The translations under genes and the position numbers were made by a program. The notes beneath the pieces were generated by a model. That model was not told the DNA's origin. It made no database searches and was given only the letters and a program-made list of their open reading frames with translations. DNA of 64,000 nucleotides, from NCBI GenBank assembly GCA_964017155.1, contig OZ024861.1, positions 26,405,628 through 26,469,627 on the forward strand. The letters run 5' to 3'. Below, in pieces: positions 32,617-44,047 of the stretch. The stretch is from Oasisia sp. SBJ-2009. Taxonomy: Eukaryota > Annelida > Polychaeta > Sabellida > Siboglinidae. The stretch's first letter is position 1. Each line of letters begins with the position of its first letter.

Positions 32617-34450
32617 ACTTTGGAGGTTGTATAAAACACAATATTTAAATTACATAGTAATGTATGTACACAATAAGATCATGTTTAGTAATAATATGTA
32701 AACGGTAGCTGTAAAAGCAAATAAATAAAAAACATTGCACAGGCAGAGGTAGAGACTGTGATAAGTCTGTCAACTATTGATTTTCTGTGGCTGATTCAAA
32801 TACTTGATGGAGGATGGAATGAAGGATTAAAGGGCACGCTGGGGTTTTACAGTTGGCATTCTGTACCTCCTTCCAGAGGCGAGAAGGTCGTTATGGTCTT
32901 GTAAGAAGTGGGTGGAGTCAGATAAGATTTCCGTTGCCATTTGCAGTGTTCTTGACTTGTCTAATTGCTACAGACTGGTATTGGGTGTACAACATCCAAC
33001 GATCTGGCAAGAAATGGTGTATATTCTGTTTAATTTGTATCTGTTTTTGGCTGATAGGTTTCCTCACCAGCAAATAAGACCGAAAGGCATAAAATATTCC
33101 ACAAATGAATCGCAATCGTGGAACACAGTATTCAATTCAGAAACCATATACCCACCCGTATGTCACATCCCTGCTCCTCTAAATGTGCAGTTACCAACTG
33201 GCTTGCATATAAATATATGTAAATGTACCTTCTGAATGTGTGTGTGCCATAACGAGCCTGCCATCCCATCACAGTCAAGTTATTAGCTTGTTACACATAA
33301 ATTCTTCAGTACGCGGTTTTATCGGAAGTGTGAATGTATACTATTATGACACTAGTGATCTATTCGCATTGTTTCACCAGTGGCTCAGGCATTGTATGCA
33401 CAGTACCAGGAGCTGAAGTCAAGGCCACTAAACAAGCAGTTCTATAGGGCAAATTGATGTTTCACTGTAAATGCTGCATGAGACTAAAGTAGAGTCGATT
33501 TTAGTTCCATTTGTCTATGCGATATATTGTTTGATCTTTACTTCGTAGTTTCATGATTTATGGATGTGTTGAGTACCAATACAGTGTTAATTGATTCAAT
33601 CAATGCTAGATACCTAAAAATATTCGATGTGGATATATTAATACATTAATTTACTTCGATATATTGAATATCTATAGCACTAAGCCAACGCTCAATCCTG
33701 TTATGTTGACATACCTTCTTCATAATAGCATGATTGTGTGTCAGTGACAATACAGATTGAATATCAAGCCACTGCACAAAATAAGCATTCAATATAATTA
33801 GTGAATACTCTTGTAAAAGTCTGACATGGCTAACATGCCTAAAGCACTTTTCATTATTAAATTATTAATAATAAGTACTGGATAGCAGTAATCAGAAAAC
33901 TAGCTACAACATAATAATAACGCTTAGGAATTTCAATGTCACAATCATGGAAGAAAGAGGATTAGGATACTCACAAAAGTAATCATAAAAGTAATCACGA
34001 TTAGATTCCAAAGTAAATCGTACTCGTAGTCAGCTACACATTTATTCGGAGTAATCATACTCCTAAATGAAATATATGATATCTTACAATTTTCTTTTAA
34101 AAAATCGTTGTGAATTACTTTGTGCACGCTTACACGCTCGATGCAAAATAGATCAATAAGCCCTAAATACTTTGAACTATATATTATTGTGACTTTGTAA
34201 TAATTAAGCACTATATTTGGCAAATCATTGGTACAATTAATTAATTATGACGTAAGTAAAATGTTGACAGTGCTAGTGGAGATCATATACATGTCATATG
34301 TACTGCTGCCAATTAGTGTGATACTTATTTCAACATCTTCAAATATCTTCAGGGCCAATAAATGGTTTATCGTGTTTGAGTCTTATTACTGTTATGCTGA
34401 ACTTGTTTGTTTCTATAAACATGAGACTCATTATCTGTTCAGTAATCCTC
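32617..34450 (+). repeat. Segmental duplication copy B, 5' part
   Basis: Homologue of 25052-25546 plus 26459-27560, continuous here because the hexanucleotide array is absent. Homology ends near 34440 and resumes at about 40360, so roughly 5.9 kb was inserted in this copy or lost from the other. Confidence 0.85.
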
Positions 34451-35150
34451 GATTCTGTCTTTTATGTGCTGTAGTTGGCTTTGTTGTTGTTCATGAAATA
34501 TTGTTTGCTTGGGCGATGGAGTTGGTCTTTTTAAGTAGCGCATTCGCGAGATTTTATCAATCATTCAATAAACAATAATAAGTCTATGGGACATACTTGT
34601 GAACAGACAGCGGTGTGTAGATATTGTAGAGACGCGTAGAGACGCTGGTTGGCTCTCAGGCCATATATAATATAAAAATAATATAAAATATAATATAAAA
34701 ACAAAAATACGGATATATTTTATCATGTACTATTAAAAGTACTGAACATTATGTTGATATTCATACACAAATAAACATAAATATAAATTTGTTATGAGTA
34801 CGTTTCAAATTTCCCAGATTTCCTCTCTAAATCATTGTTTATACCAGTTCGATCCAAAAAACGGGTTTCTCTTCTCTGAGCTACTTATCGCAGTATGACA
34901 CTCCTATCTGCAAGTGAGTGTGATGCGGTTGAAGCTATCTACAGTGTATAACACTTACAAGCGAAGTTTCGGGGTTTATAGGCATGATTTCATATCATTT
35001 TATGGGCGATGTTTTTCAGAAAAATGTGTCGCTAAAATAGAATGTGGTGAACGTATTCTCATGACACGAAACAATTTTGCCAGCTCCCTCTACATGTTTT
35101 AGTTTTACCAAATTGGGTTATTATCGGTCGGCCTGAGTCAAACTTATCAT
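34451..35150. other. Start of 5.9-kb insertion in copy B
   Basis: No gene recognised. 34636-34662 is the inverted, one-mismatch copy of the TAF13 promoter sequence 7564-7590, followed by AT-rich sequence (34663-34760) as is often seen next to dispersed elements. Confidence 0.45.
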
Positions 35151-35320
35151 ATGAGTCGAAGCTCACATGAACATCAAAAATCCACAAAATCGGCGTATCA
35201 AAATAATTACTCAACCGAGACAGCTCTAGTAAAAGCCCAGAACGACATTGCGAAACACTTTGATCAGAAACGTGTAGTGGTCTTGCTCATGCCAAATATG
35301 TCCAGTGCGTTTGATGTTAT
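35151..35320 (+). pseudogene. CR1/L2-like reverse transcriptase fragment
   Basis: About 55 residues match the conserved RT start of CR1/L2 LINEs: SAYQNNYSTETALVKAQNDI, then VVVLLMPNMSSAFDVI. The family has LLDMSSAFDT at this place. The fragment is cut off by a short dispersed element with TTTATAAAGCGCAGTATCC. Another piece of similar sequence is at about 35580-35640. Confidence 0.75.
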
Positions 35321-36260
35321 TATATGGCATATTATAATAACAATAGTAATAGTTTATATTTATAAAGCGCAGTATCCAATATGCACTATCCAATATGCGC
35401 TGCACAATAAAACTCAAGCTACTCAATGTGTGTTATAAAAAAACTATAAAACAACAACGTTCATATATAAATATAGAACACGTTAAATTAGACATACTAA
35501 AACTGTTAATAAAAACCAAAAATAGAAGAAACGTGATAAATAAAAGCTAATAATTACTCTATTTATATACGCCCCGGATTTAATATTTAATAATATTTAT
35601 TATTTATAAAGCGCAATATCCAAACATGCTCAAAGCGAAATATTATTATTATTAAAACGAACAGCGAGTTGAAATACGTCAAAAGGTGTAGTAATAAGAC
35701 AGCTGTCGCGGGAGCCGCTACGAGCGCTGCACCACACCCACTGGTGATTTGATGCGATTCTATATCTTCAGGACACAATAATGTTTCGATCGACACGGCA
35801 GCTTCGATTTGTGCGTTTGAGTGCCTTTCTGCACGCCGAGAAATATTCGCAGCACTTAATAGCAGTGGGCAGTGCATTAATATAACCAAGATCCAACCAC
35901 ATGAAATGACTGGTCACCGAAACTGACATAATGCTAAAGCGTTCTCAACGCTCGTTATATTGGTGTGATTGTACTGCAGAAGTCTTGGGTTTGATGCGAT
36001 CCTATGTCAATAGCAAGACACAATATGTCTGGGTCGACCCCACAACTGCAGTTGAGCACATGTAAGTTGCGGTATGCCACTAGGACCTGTGCTTGGTCCG
36101 AAACTGTTTTGCCCGTACGTCTAGACAATTTGATATGCATAGCGAAAGTATTTTTGTTCTAACCGCGGTTATGTAGTCGATACCCGTAATTTATCAATGC
36201 TAATCTTAATTAAAATGTCATTACTCAAGATCTTCAAGTGGAATAGTATAGAAATACGAC
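35321..36260. other. Gene-free dispersed-repeat stretch
   Basis: No gene recognised. It contains short TATAAAGCGC-type dispersed repeats (about 35350 and 35600) and a duplicated ATGCGAT-x-CTAT-type phrase at about 35752 and 35995 near an ACACAATA motif. Confidence 0.4.
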
Positions 36261-36558
36261 GATATAAAATAAATAAATAAATAAAATAAACTTATATAGC
36301 GCCAAATCTAGCTTAAAAACTATTCAGGGCGCTTTACATGTACATGATAACATGTTCTTAAAACGAATTACCCAAATGTATAACTAAAACAAAATTAACT
36401 GTATATTATATAAAAGTGCATAAAGACAGACTAATAAAAACATTATAAATAAATAAATAAATAAATATAGAAAGGCTAAAAAAAAAAATACACAAGGTCA
36501 TTTAGGCAGAAGTAATGTTCTCTTCGACGCATTGTCTCTTCATTTAATTATTTATGCA

Positions 36559-36828
36559 TCAGCCAAAGTATTGGTTAAAATAGAGCGTCTTTAAGGCATT
36601 CTTAAAAGAGTTCTCATTGCACAGTTCTCTTATTGAGAACGGTAGTCTGTTCCACAGGTCCGGAGCAGCTGCGGGGAAACTCGCATCTCCAGCTTTGCAA
36701 TTTGTTTGAGGTCTTTTAAGCTGTTTGGTTCCCTCTGAGCGAAGTGCTCTGGTTGGCGTGTAGATGCAAATAAGGTCACGCAAGTACACTGGTCCACGAC
36801 AGTTGACCGCTCTGTGGACGAGTAACAT
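36559..36828 (-). pseudogene. Displaced C-terminal piece of the LINE ORF
   Basis: 89 residues in another frame supply the usual CR1/L2 C-terminus: LLVHRAVNCRGPVYLRDLI, then GDASFPAAAPDLWNRLP and a final SFKNALKT. The usual LHWLPV segment between it and the main frame is missing. A short deletion with frameshift near 36828 therefore separated it from the main ORF. Confidence 0.8.
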
Positions 36829-39824
36829 TATTTTGTGATGTTGGAGTATTTTGGTACGCGCATGATCAGTCTAGCGGCAGTATTTTGAAGACGCTGTAGT
36901 CTGGCAAAGTCCTTGTCAACTGTGCCATATAGAAGAGAATTACAATAGTCAAGCCTTGATGTCACGAGTGCGTTGACCACCAGGTTTTTCACTTTATCAA
37001 CGGCTTGGATGAGTGCACCACCAACACTGATGCTAAGTTCTTTAATTAATTTCTTTGCGGATACAGGCACAATCGGAAGGAACTCAGTTTTTTGATCATT
37101 TACTTTGAGATAATTTGAGGTGAGCCACTCTCGAATGTCCATTATGCAGTCTTGAAGACGTCGTATAGCTTCGGATAGTGATGTAGGATTGAGATCAAAC
37201 GTATGCATCAATTGCAGGTCGTCAGCGTAGTGGTGAAACTTGACGCCGTGTCTTCTGATGACATCGCCGACTGGTTGGACATACAATGAGAACAGTGCTG
37301 GGCCCAGCACGGATCCCTGCGGCACTCCTGTGGTACACGTGTAGTTTTCTGATGTAGCCTGACCAATCACAACCCTCTGTTTGCGGTCCTGCAGATAGGA
37401 TGCAACCCACCGTAGGGCGTAACCCTGAATACCATAACGCTTGCTGAGCCGATTGAGTAGTATGGTGTGGTCAATTGTGTCGAAAGCTGAACTCAGGTCA
37501 AGTAGGACAAGCAGAGTACCTTTCTTGCGATCCAAGGCCGCCCGGATATCGCTGCAGACTCTCAACAAGGCGGTTTCTGTTGAATGTAGTCTTCGATATG
37601 CGGACTGGAATGGTTCGTTCAGGTTTTGTGAATCAAGATGATCAGACAATCGCAGAGCAACGACCTTTTCAATAACCTTGGATAGATGAGAGAGAGTGCT
37701 AACGGGTCGATAGTTACGTAGAATATCACGGTCTAAAGACGGCTTCTTTAATAATGGGTGAACACAGGCCATCTTTAGAGCAGATGGCATTGTCCCTTCC
37801 TCCAATGACTTATTAGTAATAGCGGCGATGACCGGCACCAATGATGACAGGCACTGCTGAATCTGTTTGCGTGGCAGCGGATCAAGTTCACAGGTCTTAG
37901 TTAGACCTAACACAAACCTTTCTATTTCTACATCAGATGTGGGGTCGAACGAAACGAGTGGTTCTGTGAAGCATGTTTTCTCTACCAGTGGTGGGTTTAA
38001 AGAGCGCGGCACTTCTAGCTCTGCCCGAATCATTCGCACTTTCTCACTGAAGTGTTGTGCAAACTTGCTACAACCATCTTCAGTGGAGCAAAATTCTGGG
38101 TAGATGGCCTTCTGTTTAGCTCCAAAAGACCTGACAAGCCGGAACATCGACTTGTTGTCAGCTCCCTGCAGTGTGTCCTGGTAGTATTTACACTTTGCCT
38201 TGGCTATGCAGGCCGTTGACGTATTTCGGGCCTCAACATAGAGCTGGCGGTGAACTTCGAGTTTGGTCGACCTCCAGCGATGCTCACACTGGCGCTTCTT
38301 CTCTCTAGCTTCTTTCACATCGTTGGTGTACCACGGACATGGCCTAACCCTTCGCCTCAATCTGTTCGTGATTGGGGCGTGTTTTTCAAGGACCGTCCGG
38401 AGAACTGTGTCATAGTCTTTAACCATCTCTTGAGTGTTTTCAAGATGCCTTTGCAGCAGTTGTTGACACTGGTAGGCAATGTCATCCGCGAAATGTTCAC
38501 TTTGCAGCTGACGAAAGTCTCTGACAGGAACATTACCAGGGGGCATGGACGGTCTGTGCATTGCTAGCACACAGTCAATGCAGTGGTGATCAGCTATTGA
38601 CATAGGCTTTACTGTAACTGATGCCACTGATTGGTCAACAGCCCGACTGATCACGAGGTCGAGGATGTGTCCGTGTATATGTGTCGGAGTTTTCACATGT
38701 TGAATTAAACCAAATGTATCTAATAGATCAATTAGTTTGTCAGCCTTTGAAGGGTCATCGTAATGGATATTAAAATCACCGACAACTATTGCTGGCACAA
38801 CAGATAGTGTAAAGGCATTGAATAACGTTTCTAGTTCAGTTATGAAATCGGTGAGAGTGCCCGAGTTCTTGGTTGACACAGGTGGATGGTACACAACGTA
38901 AACATCGAAAGGGCGTACGTTGGTTCCCGTGAGGCGAGCACGCAGTAGTTCCATGTGTTTAAAACATGGCGATGCGAGTAGTTTGCACGAGTATGTTTCA
39001 CGATGAAGTAGACCGACACCACCGCCTCTGCCGCGCTGCCTTGGCACATGGACGAAACTGTAGCCGTCAGGAGCAAGTTCAGTGATAATAGCTGAATCAC
39101 CACCTCGCTTCAGCCACGTCTCGGTGATTGCAAGAATATCGATGTCGTCATCACGGACATATTCATTAATCAGCATCGTTTTGTTCCTGACACTCTGCGC
39201 ATTCATTAAAACAATACGTATCTGCTCTCCTGTCACTGCTGGTGGCACTGCTGTCGTCCCCGCTGACGCCGCTGATGTCATCGCTGCTGACGCCGGTGAT
39301 GCCGTCCCCGCTGACGCCGTTGATGCCGTCCCCGCTGACGCCGCTGATGTCGTCGCTGCTGAAGCCGCTGGTGCCGTCGCTGCTGACGCCGCTGACGCTG
39401 TCGCCGCTGACGCTGTCGCCGCTGACGCTTTCGCTGCTGTCGCCGTCACTGCAGACACTGTAACCTGGTGATCAGCCTTGATCAATGCCAGGTTTGTACA
39501 GTTCACGCTGCATTGCCGCCAAACGAGTGCAGCGCTTGGTCGATGTCCAGTTATCTGGCGTATTGGGTGTTGCTTGTTACGACCTGCCCTGCACCCACGG
39601 GTGAATGCAGAAATACCCGCCTTCTTAATTACCGTAAACAATGCATGGGGCAGCACAGGCTTGCGACCAGTGACAGAAGCAATGTCATGGCTGAACAATT
39701 CCTGACGAGTGTAGGTTATCGCAGCTCTTGGTATAGGTGCAACAATCGTGTAAAAGTCCCGAAATACGCTCACAGGATAGAAACTTCGCATTTCGGCACA
39801 ATACAGTCCAGTTCTGCGTAGCAT
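36828..39824 (-). CDS. LINE ORF: endonuclease plus reverse transcriptase (998 aa)
   Basis: Encodes the enzyme for target-primed reverse transcription of a non-LTR element. Residues 1-125 are basic, with CRAGRNKQHPIRQ. Residues about 125-195 are an Ala/Ser/Thr repeat. The apurinic-type endonuclease follows (about 200-425: MNAQSVRNK, ITETWLKRGG, VGDFNIHY, ADHH), then reverse transcriptase (about 620-905: LLDLSSAFDTIDH, TTGVPQGSVLGP, YADD at about 864). After KVKNL the protein jumps straight to VNALVTSRLDYCNSLLYG. Relatives have some 40 more residues there, so an in-frame deletion is likely. The frame then ends early at SNITK, where relatives continue. The catalytic motifs are present, but the deletion and truncation make activity doubtful. 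Confidence 0.85.
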   Translation of the reverse strand: MLRRTGLYCAEMRSFYPVSVFRDFYTIVAPIPRAAITYTRQELFSHDIASVTGRKPVLPHALFTVIKKAGISAFTRGCRAGRNKQHPIRQITGHRPSAALVWRQCSVNCTNLALIKADHQVTVSAVTATAAKASAATASAATASAASAATAPAASAATTSAASAGTASTASAGTASPASAAMTSAASAGTTAVPPAVTGEQIRIVLMNAQSVRNKTMLINEYVRDDDIDILAITETWLKRGGDSAIITELAPDGYSFVHVPRQRGRGGGVGLLHRETYSCKLLASPCFKHMELLRARLTGTNVRPFDVYVVYHPPVSTKNSGTLTDFITELETLFNAFTLSVVPAIVVGDFNIHYDDPSKADKLIDLLDTFGLIQHVKTPTHIHGHILDLVISRAVDQSVASVTVKPMSIADHHCIDCVLAMHRPSMPPGNVPVRDFRQLQSEHFADDIAYQCQQLLQRHLENTQEMVKDYDTVLRTVLEKHAPITNRLRRRVRPCPWYTNDVKEAREKKRQCEHRWRSTKLEVHRQLYVEARNTSTACIAKAKCKYYQDTLQGADNKSMFRLVRSFGAKQKAIYPEFCSTEDGCSKFAQHFSEKVRMIRAELEVPRSLNPPLVEKTCFTEPLVSFDPTSDVEIERFVLGLTKTCELDPLPRKQIQQCLSSLVPVIAAITNKSLEEGTMPSALKMACVHPLLKKPSLDRDILRNYRPVSTLSHLSKVIEKVVALRLSDHLDSQNLNEPFQSAYRRLHSTETALLRVCSDIRAALDRKKGTLLVLLDLSSAFDTIDHTILLNRLSKRYGIQGYALRWVASYLQDRKQRVVIGQATSENYTCTTGVPQGSVLGPALFSLYVQPVGDVIRRHGVKFHHYADDLQLMHTFDLNPTSLSEAIRRLQDCIMDIREWLTSNYLKVNDQKTEFLPIVPVSAKKLIKELSISVGGALIQAVDKVKNLVVNALVTSRLDYCNSLLYGTVDKDFARLQRLQNTAARLIMRVPKYSNITK

Positions 39825-39839
39825 TATAAAACTAACTAT

Positions 39840-40200
39840 GAAACCTCAGGTGTGTAATAAAAACATTAACAGCATAAAATCACATCTAAAACGAGCATTC
39901 CATAAATCGCTGCCACTGTCGGCGCTTTGCATTCTGGATCTGAAAATAGTACTTTCATAAATGTTTAATATATCAAACATTGCACTCGAATAGTGTATTT
40001 CATAATTCAGACGTTTGCATCTCTACCAAGTCTTCCTTCTAATACCATTCACTTCCACCATTATCATGACCAGATTCAAGTACGGAAAGTGACGTCATTC
40101 GTCCCTAGCTCCTTTCATGGTTTAGGTCTTGCAGCAGTGCCCCGCCAAAACGTCACATCCGCCTCCCCGTCATGTCGATGTCACAGCACCTTAACTTGAT
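39840..40200. other. Gene-free end of insertion
   Basis: No gene recognised. This is unique-looking sequence between the LINE start and the CA/CG array. Confidence 0.4.
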
Positions 40201-40216
40201 GCATGGGGAGTTCACA

Positions 40217-40309
40217 CTCACACGCACACGCACACGCACACGCACACGCACACGCACACGCACACGCACACGCACACGCACACGCACACGCACACGCACA
40301 CGCACACGC

Positions 40310-40355
<46 letters not shown>
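40217..40355 (+). repeat. (CACACG)n then (CA)n array
   Basis: About 16 CACACG units followed by about 18 CA units. The hexanucleotide is the reverse complement of the motif in the 906-bp array at 25547. It sits where homology between the two TLR duplicates resumes. Confidence 0.95.
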
Positions 40356-40357
<2 letters not shown>

Positions 40358-40361
40358 GAGA

Positions 40362-41353
40362 TATTTGTCTTACACAGTGTTGGTGCTAGAATGGCGGCTA
40401 CGCTTATGGAAGTATTGTATTTCACCAACTGGCCTTTACTTTATACAATGTGCGGTTACTGCTTATTGTGAATTAGTAGCTGGTGCGGTGAGCGATGAAT
40501 GTTGATCTGTGTAAAGGCTTTCAGTCAACGAGGCCTTTGTGTACAAAATAGGCCTGTGTAGCAAATCGAGTATTTGGGTCAGGTGACAAAACAGTGGAAG
40601 GCCAGTGCTGTCTAGCGAGACCAGTAACAGGTTCTCTCGGTAATGTTTAACACTACAACGCACGGTATCCTCACATCTGTTATCGTCCAACCTGCGACAT
40701 CCAACACTGACCGTAGGCTGCTGTAACACACCGGTGCTTGGTCGTGTCTAGGTGAGCTAACTGCGTGTTACTCTGATGCTTGTTGTCACAGCGACGTACA
40801 ACTATGTTTTGACCACTCGGTGAAGGCGCTTGTCACAACAAGTCCACACTACTTAACTTGTTATTACTCACTGACGTGACCATATACCACGTATATGGTG
40901 AGAGATGTTTGTTCCTATTATTGTTGTTGATAGTGTTAGTATTGTCTTTGCTTGCTTTTTTCGTAGCGACTTGGCTCTCCTGTATACTTACGACATGTCT
41001 GTTATGTCGTGATCACCCACCATGTCTACGCCCGCTCAGCCATGCATATCGAATATAACTTCCGTCTGTGAAGTGTTGATTTGTACTTTACTATCTTTAT
41101 ATTCTAGTATTCTAGTGACTGTCTTTGTTTTTTCTTCTTGTAAGACGCACACACTCACTCAGTCACTCAACCATTTATTTATTCTCTCAGTCACGCAAGC
41201 AAGCGCGCATGAACACCCCCGCACAAACGCACGCACACACGCGTGCAAACCTGTTTTATGGGTGTATCATATCAGACAAAAGGATTTCTCTGTACTTTTC
41301 TAATGGAAGTTCCTTCTTATTTACAGGAAGATGTACTTCTAAAGTTCTACAGC
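40362..41353 (+). promoter_or_regulatory. Conserved upstream region of TLR copy B
   Basis: Partner of 27650-28630. It is near-identical for about 320 bp from 40450, and still clearly homologous up to the start codon. An upstream in-frame ATG at 41243 is not matched by an equivalent frame in the other copy, so I treat it as 5' UTR. Confidence 0.45.
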
Positions 41354-44047
41354 ATGACAATGCAAAGAACACTGACTGTCGTGACCTTACTTTGTAATCT
41401 TTCCATGTTGGATTCCCGACGAATCTGTGACGAGACACTCACTTCCGGTGGACATTCAAATAACACGACAGAAAGTGTCCCCTATGTCAAGGTAGATTGT
41501 CGGTCACGTGAACTACTTAGAGTACCAACATACCTAAGTGATAATGTCACCCAGTTAGATCTTGGCGGAAACCAACTATTAATAATTCGCAAGGATGACT
41601 TCGTGAACGTTCCGTATATGCGCGTTTTAATACTGGCCGACAACTCAATCAGCACTCTAGAATGTCGGTGTTTCCTACATCTGCGTTATCTCGAACGATT
41701 GGATCTGAGGAACAATGAAGTCACGTCATTTACGCGAGATGCGTTCGTCGGACTGGAGTCACTGCGTGTACTGGTATTGAGCGGACTTCCGCTGACGTCA
41801 TACCCGACAGAATTCGTGTCATATACACCTGAGTTGCAAGTGTTGTCGCTGAGTGTTATAGGAGACGCCACCATCCCGGCCGAATACACTCGTTTGCCTC
41901 GACTCGAGATGCTCGATCTGAACAACTGGACGGGATCTTTCCGGAAGATCACCACGTCCATGCTAGACGACATACGAACGTCAAACATGACAACTCTATC
42001 TATCCGAAATATGAAGGATGCTTTGAGGGAAGTCGAGGCAGGCGCCTTTTCTCACATGCCAAACTTGCGATCTTTGATCCTAGCTTGCAACAAGCGCCTC
42101 TCGTTCAGTGCGACAGTGGCAGCCCTAGCGACGACCACGAACACAAGCGTCGAAAACGTGGTTCTGGATGGAGCCGTGGTGAATGTTTCCGTGTTTGACG
42201 AGTCCGCCTTCTGTTCCGGGTTCTGGCGCCGAATCCGTCGCCTCAGTGTCAGAAACAATGACTTGATCACGTTGTCGTTAAGTTATGATGGATGTTTGAA
42301 AGAGGTGCGAGCTTTTGTTGCTGACTACAATTCACTGAGCCATGTATTTCCGGCTACCACAACGTACCTGATTCCTGCTCTTTTTCCGAATCTACAGTTA
42401 CTCAGTTACTCGCATAGGACAGCTCGGCCTGATTCTTACGAGCGCGTATATTGCCAATCGCGACTGGACAGATTCAGCGTTGACGACTATTTCCCGGCTC
42501 CACCCGCAGTGCTCTCAAAGCTTCAGGAGCAGACTCCCAGAAACCCTTGCGGTGAAGACTTCGTCAATATGATGTTTCCGGATACACTTGAGTACGTGTA
42601 CATGGCAGACTTACGTACGACATTAACGGTACAGTTACTAAGAGAATACTGCCTGGGCAACATTCGTGTTATTAACATGTCCCACAATACGTTACCACTT
42701 CCATCGGACGTCAAAAGCCGCGTGGTCGGCCGGAATCGTCTTGAAATCCTTGACGCAAGTCACGGCATACTGCAACATGTCCCAGGAAATGTCCTGGAAT
42801 ATCCGCGATTGCGGTTCTTGAATCTATCCCACAATAATCTGGGCGAATCTGGGTCAGACTTCGGAGAGACATTTATACATCTTGTCCACCTTGAGGATAT
42901 CAACTTGTCACATAACAAACTTAGAAGCATCAGCCCGACGGCTTTTCAGCGATGCCCGCGTCTAAGGCGACTAAACCTTGCGAATAACGAACTCACTCAG
43001 TTTGATATGAATATCCGCCATATGAAAATGTTGGAATATATTGATGTGAGCGAAAATCGCCTGTTTCGCTTGGCTAGTGTATTCACATCTAAATTGGACG
43101 AGCATTTTCAAATCCAAACGTTCGAGTTGAATTTGCGTGGAAATGTGTTATTGTGTAATTGCGAATCGGTGCTTTTCGTGCGTTGGGTTGCATCGACCAA
43201 CGTGCTACTAACGGACAGAGATAAACTGAAGTGCTTATACGGAGACCGCAGAGACGTATCGTTGACTGTAATACCAATCAATGAACTCGAGGCCGGATGT
43301 GACGTCACGACAAACCAGCTGATCGTTTTCGTTCCCATAATAGTCGCCGTGGTTCTCGTCAGTATACTGACGTGGCTGGTGAGGTACCATCGCTGGTACA
43401 TCAAGTACCACTTGACCCTGTGCTGGAAGGTAGACGGCGCTGCTACCCTGCATGACCCTGAGTGTGACGCCATGGTGTTGTATTTCATGCACTCTGCCAA
43501 CCCTCGCGACCAGGTAGGCGTGGCGAGAATCTCGCGCTGGGTGTGCACGCGTCTGCTGCTTCGAGCCGAGGACGAGTGGGGCTTGCGTCTCTACGTTGGC
43601 GATCGCGACGATATAGTCGGAGCCTCGAAAATGCACAACTTCGTTCGAAGTTTCCAGAGCAGCGACAAGGTGGTCGTGTGTTTGACGCGAGAGTTCATCG
43701 ACGACAGCGACTGCATGAACTACCTGGCGACGGCCCTCGACAGCAGCAAGCCGCTGTCCAAGTACATCTTTGTCTTATTCGACGACATCCAACCCACTTC
43801 CGTTCCCCGGCGTCTGAGGCAACTCCTGCAGCCCAATTCTCCCTCGATCCAGATCACGTGGGACGCCGTGGAAGACGGAGAAGAGAGTGCGCATGACACA
43901 TTCTGGCGGCGCATGCGCGATGCCCTGCTGCACGATCCTGACCAGGAGAGATGTCGACGACGACACGACACAATTCCGTTGCTTGTTTCAATTCACGACG
44001 ACAACATGTCGCAACAAGAAGATTCGTTTGCAAATAGCCACGTTTAA
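41354..44047 (+). CDS. Toll-like receptor, copy B (897 aa)
   Basis: Paralogue of the receptor at 28631, with the same plan: signal peptide, LRR ectodomain, single cysteine cap (CNCES, KCLYG, GCD), membrane helix (IVFVPIIVAVVLVSILTWL) and TIR domain at about 703-851 (CDAMVLYF, GDRDDIVGAS, FW). The start at 41354 matches the paralogue's ATG; an in-frame ATG 37 codons upstream would displace the signal peptide. Relative to copy A, the TIR domain and the first 40 residues are almost unchanged. Replacements cluster at residues 43-76 and about 210-490. Two residues are absent before TIR box 1 (PECDAM against PENRCDAM). The gene is intact and probably functional. Ligand and adaptor are unknown. Confidence 0.95.
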   Translation: MTMQRTLTVVTLLCNLSMLDSRRICDETLTSGGHSNNTTESVPYVKVDCRSRELLRVPTYLSDNVTQLDLGGNQLLIIRKDDFVNVPYMRVLILADNSISTLECRCFLHLRYLERLDLRNNEVTSFTRDAFVGLESLRVLVLSGLPLTSYPTEFVSYTPELQVLSLSVIGDATIPAEYTRLPRLEMLDLNNWTGSFRKITTSMLDDIRTSNMTTLSIRNMKDALREVEAGAFSHMPNLRSLILACNKRLSFSATVAALATTTNTSVENVVLDGAVVNVSVFDESAFCSGFWRRIRRLSVRNNDLITLSLSYDGCLKEVRAFVADYNSLSHVFPATTTYLIPALFPNLQLLSYSHRTARPDSYERVYCQSRLDRFSVDDYFPAPPAVLSKLQEQTPRNPCGEDFVNMMFPDTLEYVYMADLRTTLTVQLLREYCLGNIRVINMSHNTLPLPSDVKSRVVGRNRLEILDASHGILQHVPGNVLEYPRLRFLNLSHNNLGESGSDFGETFIHLVHLEDINLSHNKLRSISPTAFQRCPRLRRLNLANNELTQFDMNIRHMKMLEYIDVSENRLFRLASVFTSKLDEHFQIQTFELNLRGNVLLCNCESVLFVRWVASTNVLLTDRDKLKCLYGDRRDVSLTVIPINELEAGCDVTTNQLIVFVPIIVAVVLVSILTWLVRYHRWYIKYHLTLCWKVDGAATLHDPECDAMVLYFMHSANPRDQVGVARISRWVCTRLLLRAEDEWGLRLYVGDRDDIVGASKMHNFVRSFQSSDKVVVCLTREFIDDSDCMNYLATALDSSKPLSKYIFVLFDDIQPTSVPRRLRQLLQPNSPSIQITWDAVEDGEESAHDTFWRRMRDALLHDPDQERCRRRHDTIPLLVSIHDDNMSQQEDSFANSHV

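Larger units (their letters stand above)
36262..39830 (-). mobile_element. Nearly full-length L2/CR1-like LINE
   Basis: The element runs on the minus strand. It includes the main ORF (39824-36828), a displaced C-terminal piece (36828-36559) and a 3' tail of TTTAT-type repeats (36262-36290 and about 36447-36475 on the plus strand as AAATAAATA). Exact ends and target duplications were not determined. It lies inside the insertion that distinguishes duplication copy B from copy A. Confidence 0.75.

Noticed and set aside
31736..32701. Long Pro-Ser-Val-Arg / Gly-Arg-Thr-Asp frames, and similar ones at 44359-44721 and 47510-48059
   Set aside because: Products of stop-free tetranucleotide arrays, not genes.
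39082..39471. 129-residue plus-strand frame rich in Ala, Asp and Val
   Set aside because: Antisense shadow of the Ala-rich repeat in the LINE ORF.
41243..41353. 37-codon N-terminal extension of TLR copy B
   Set aside because: Absent as an open in-frame extension in copy A, and it would bury the signal peptide. The downstream ATG is shared by both.
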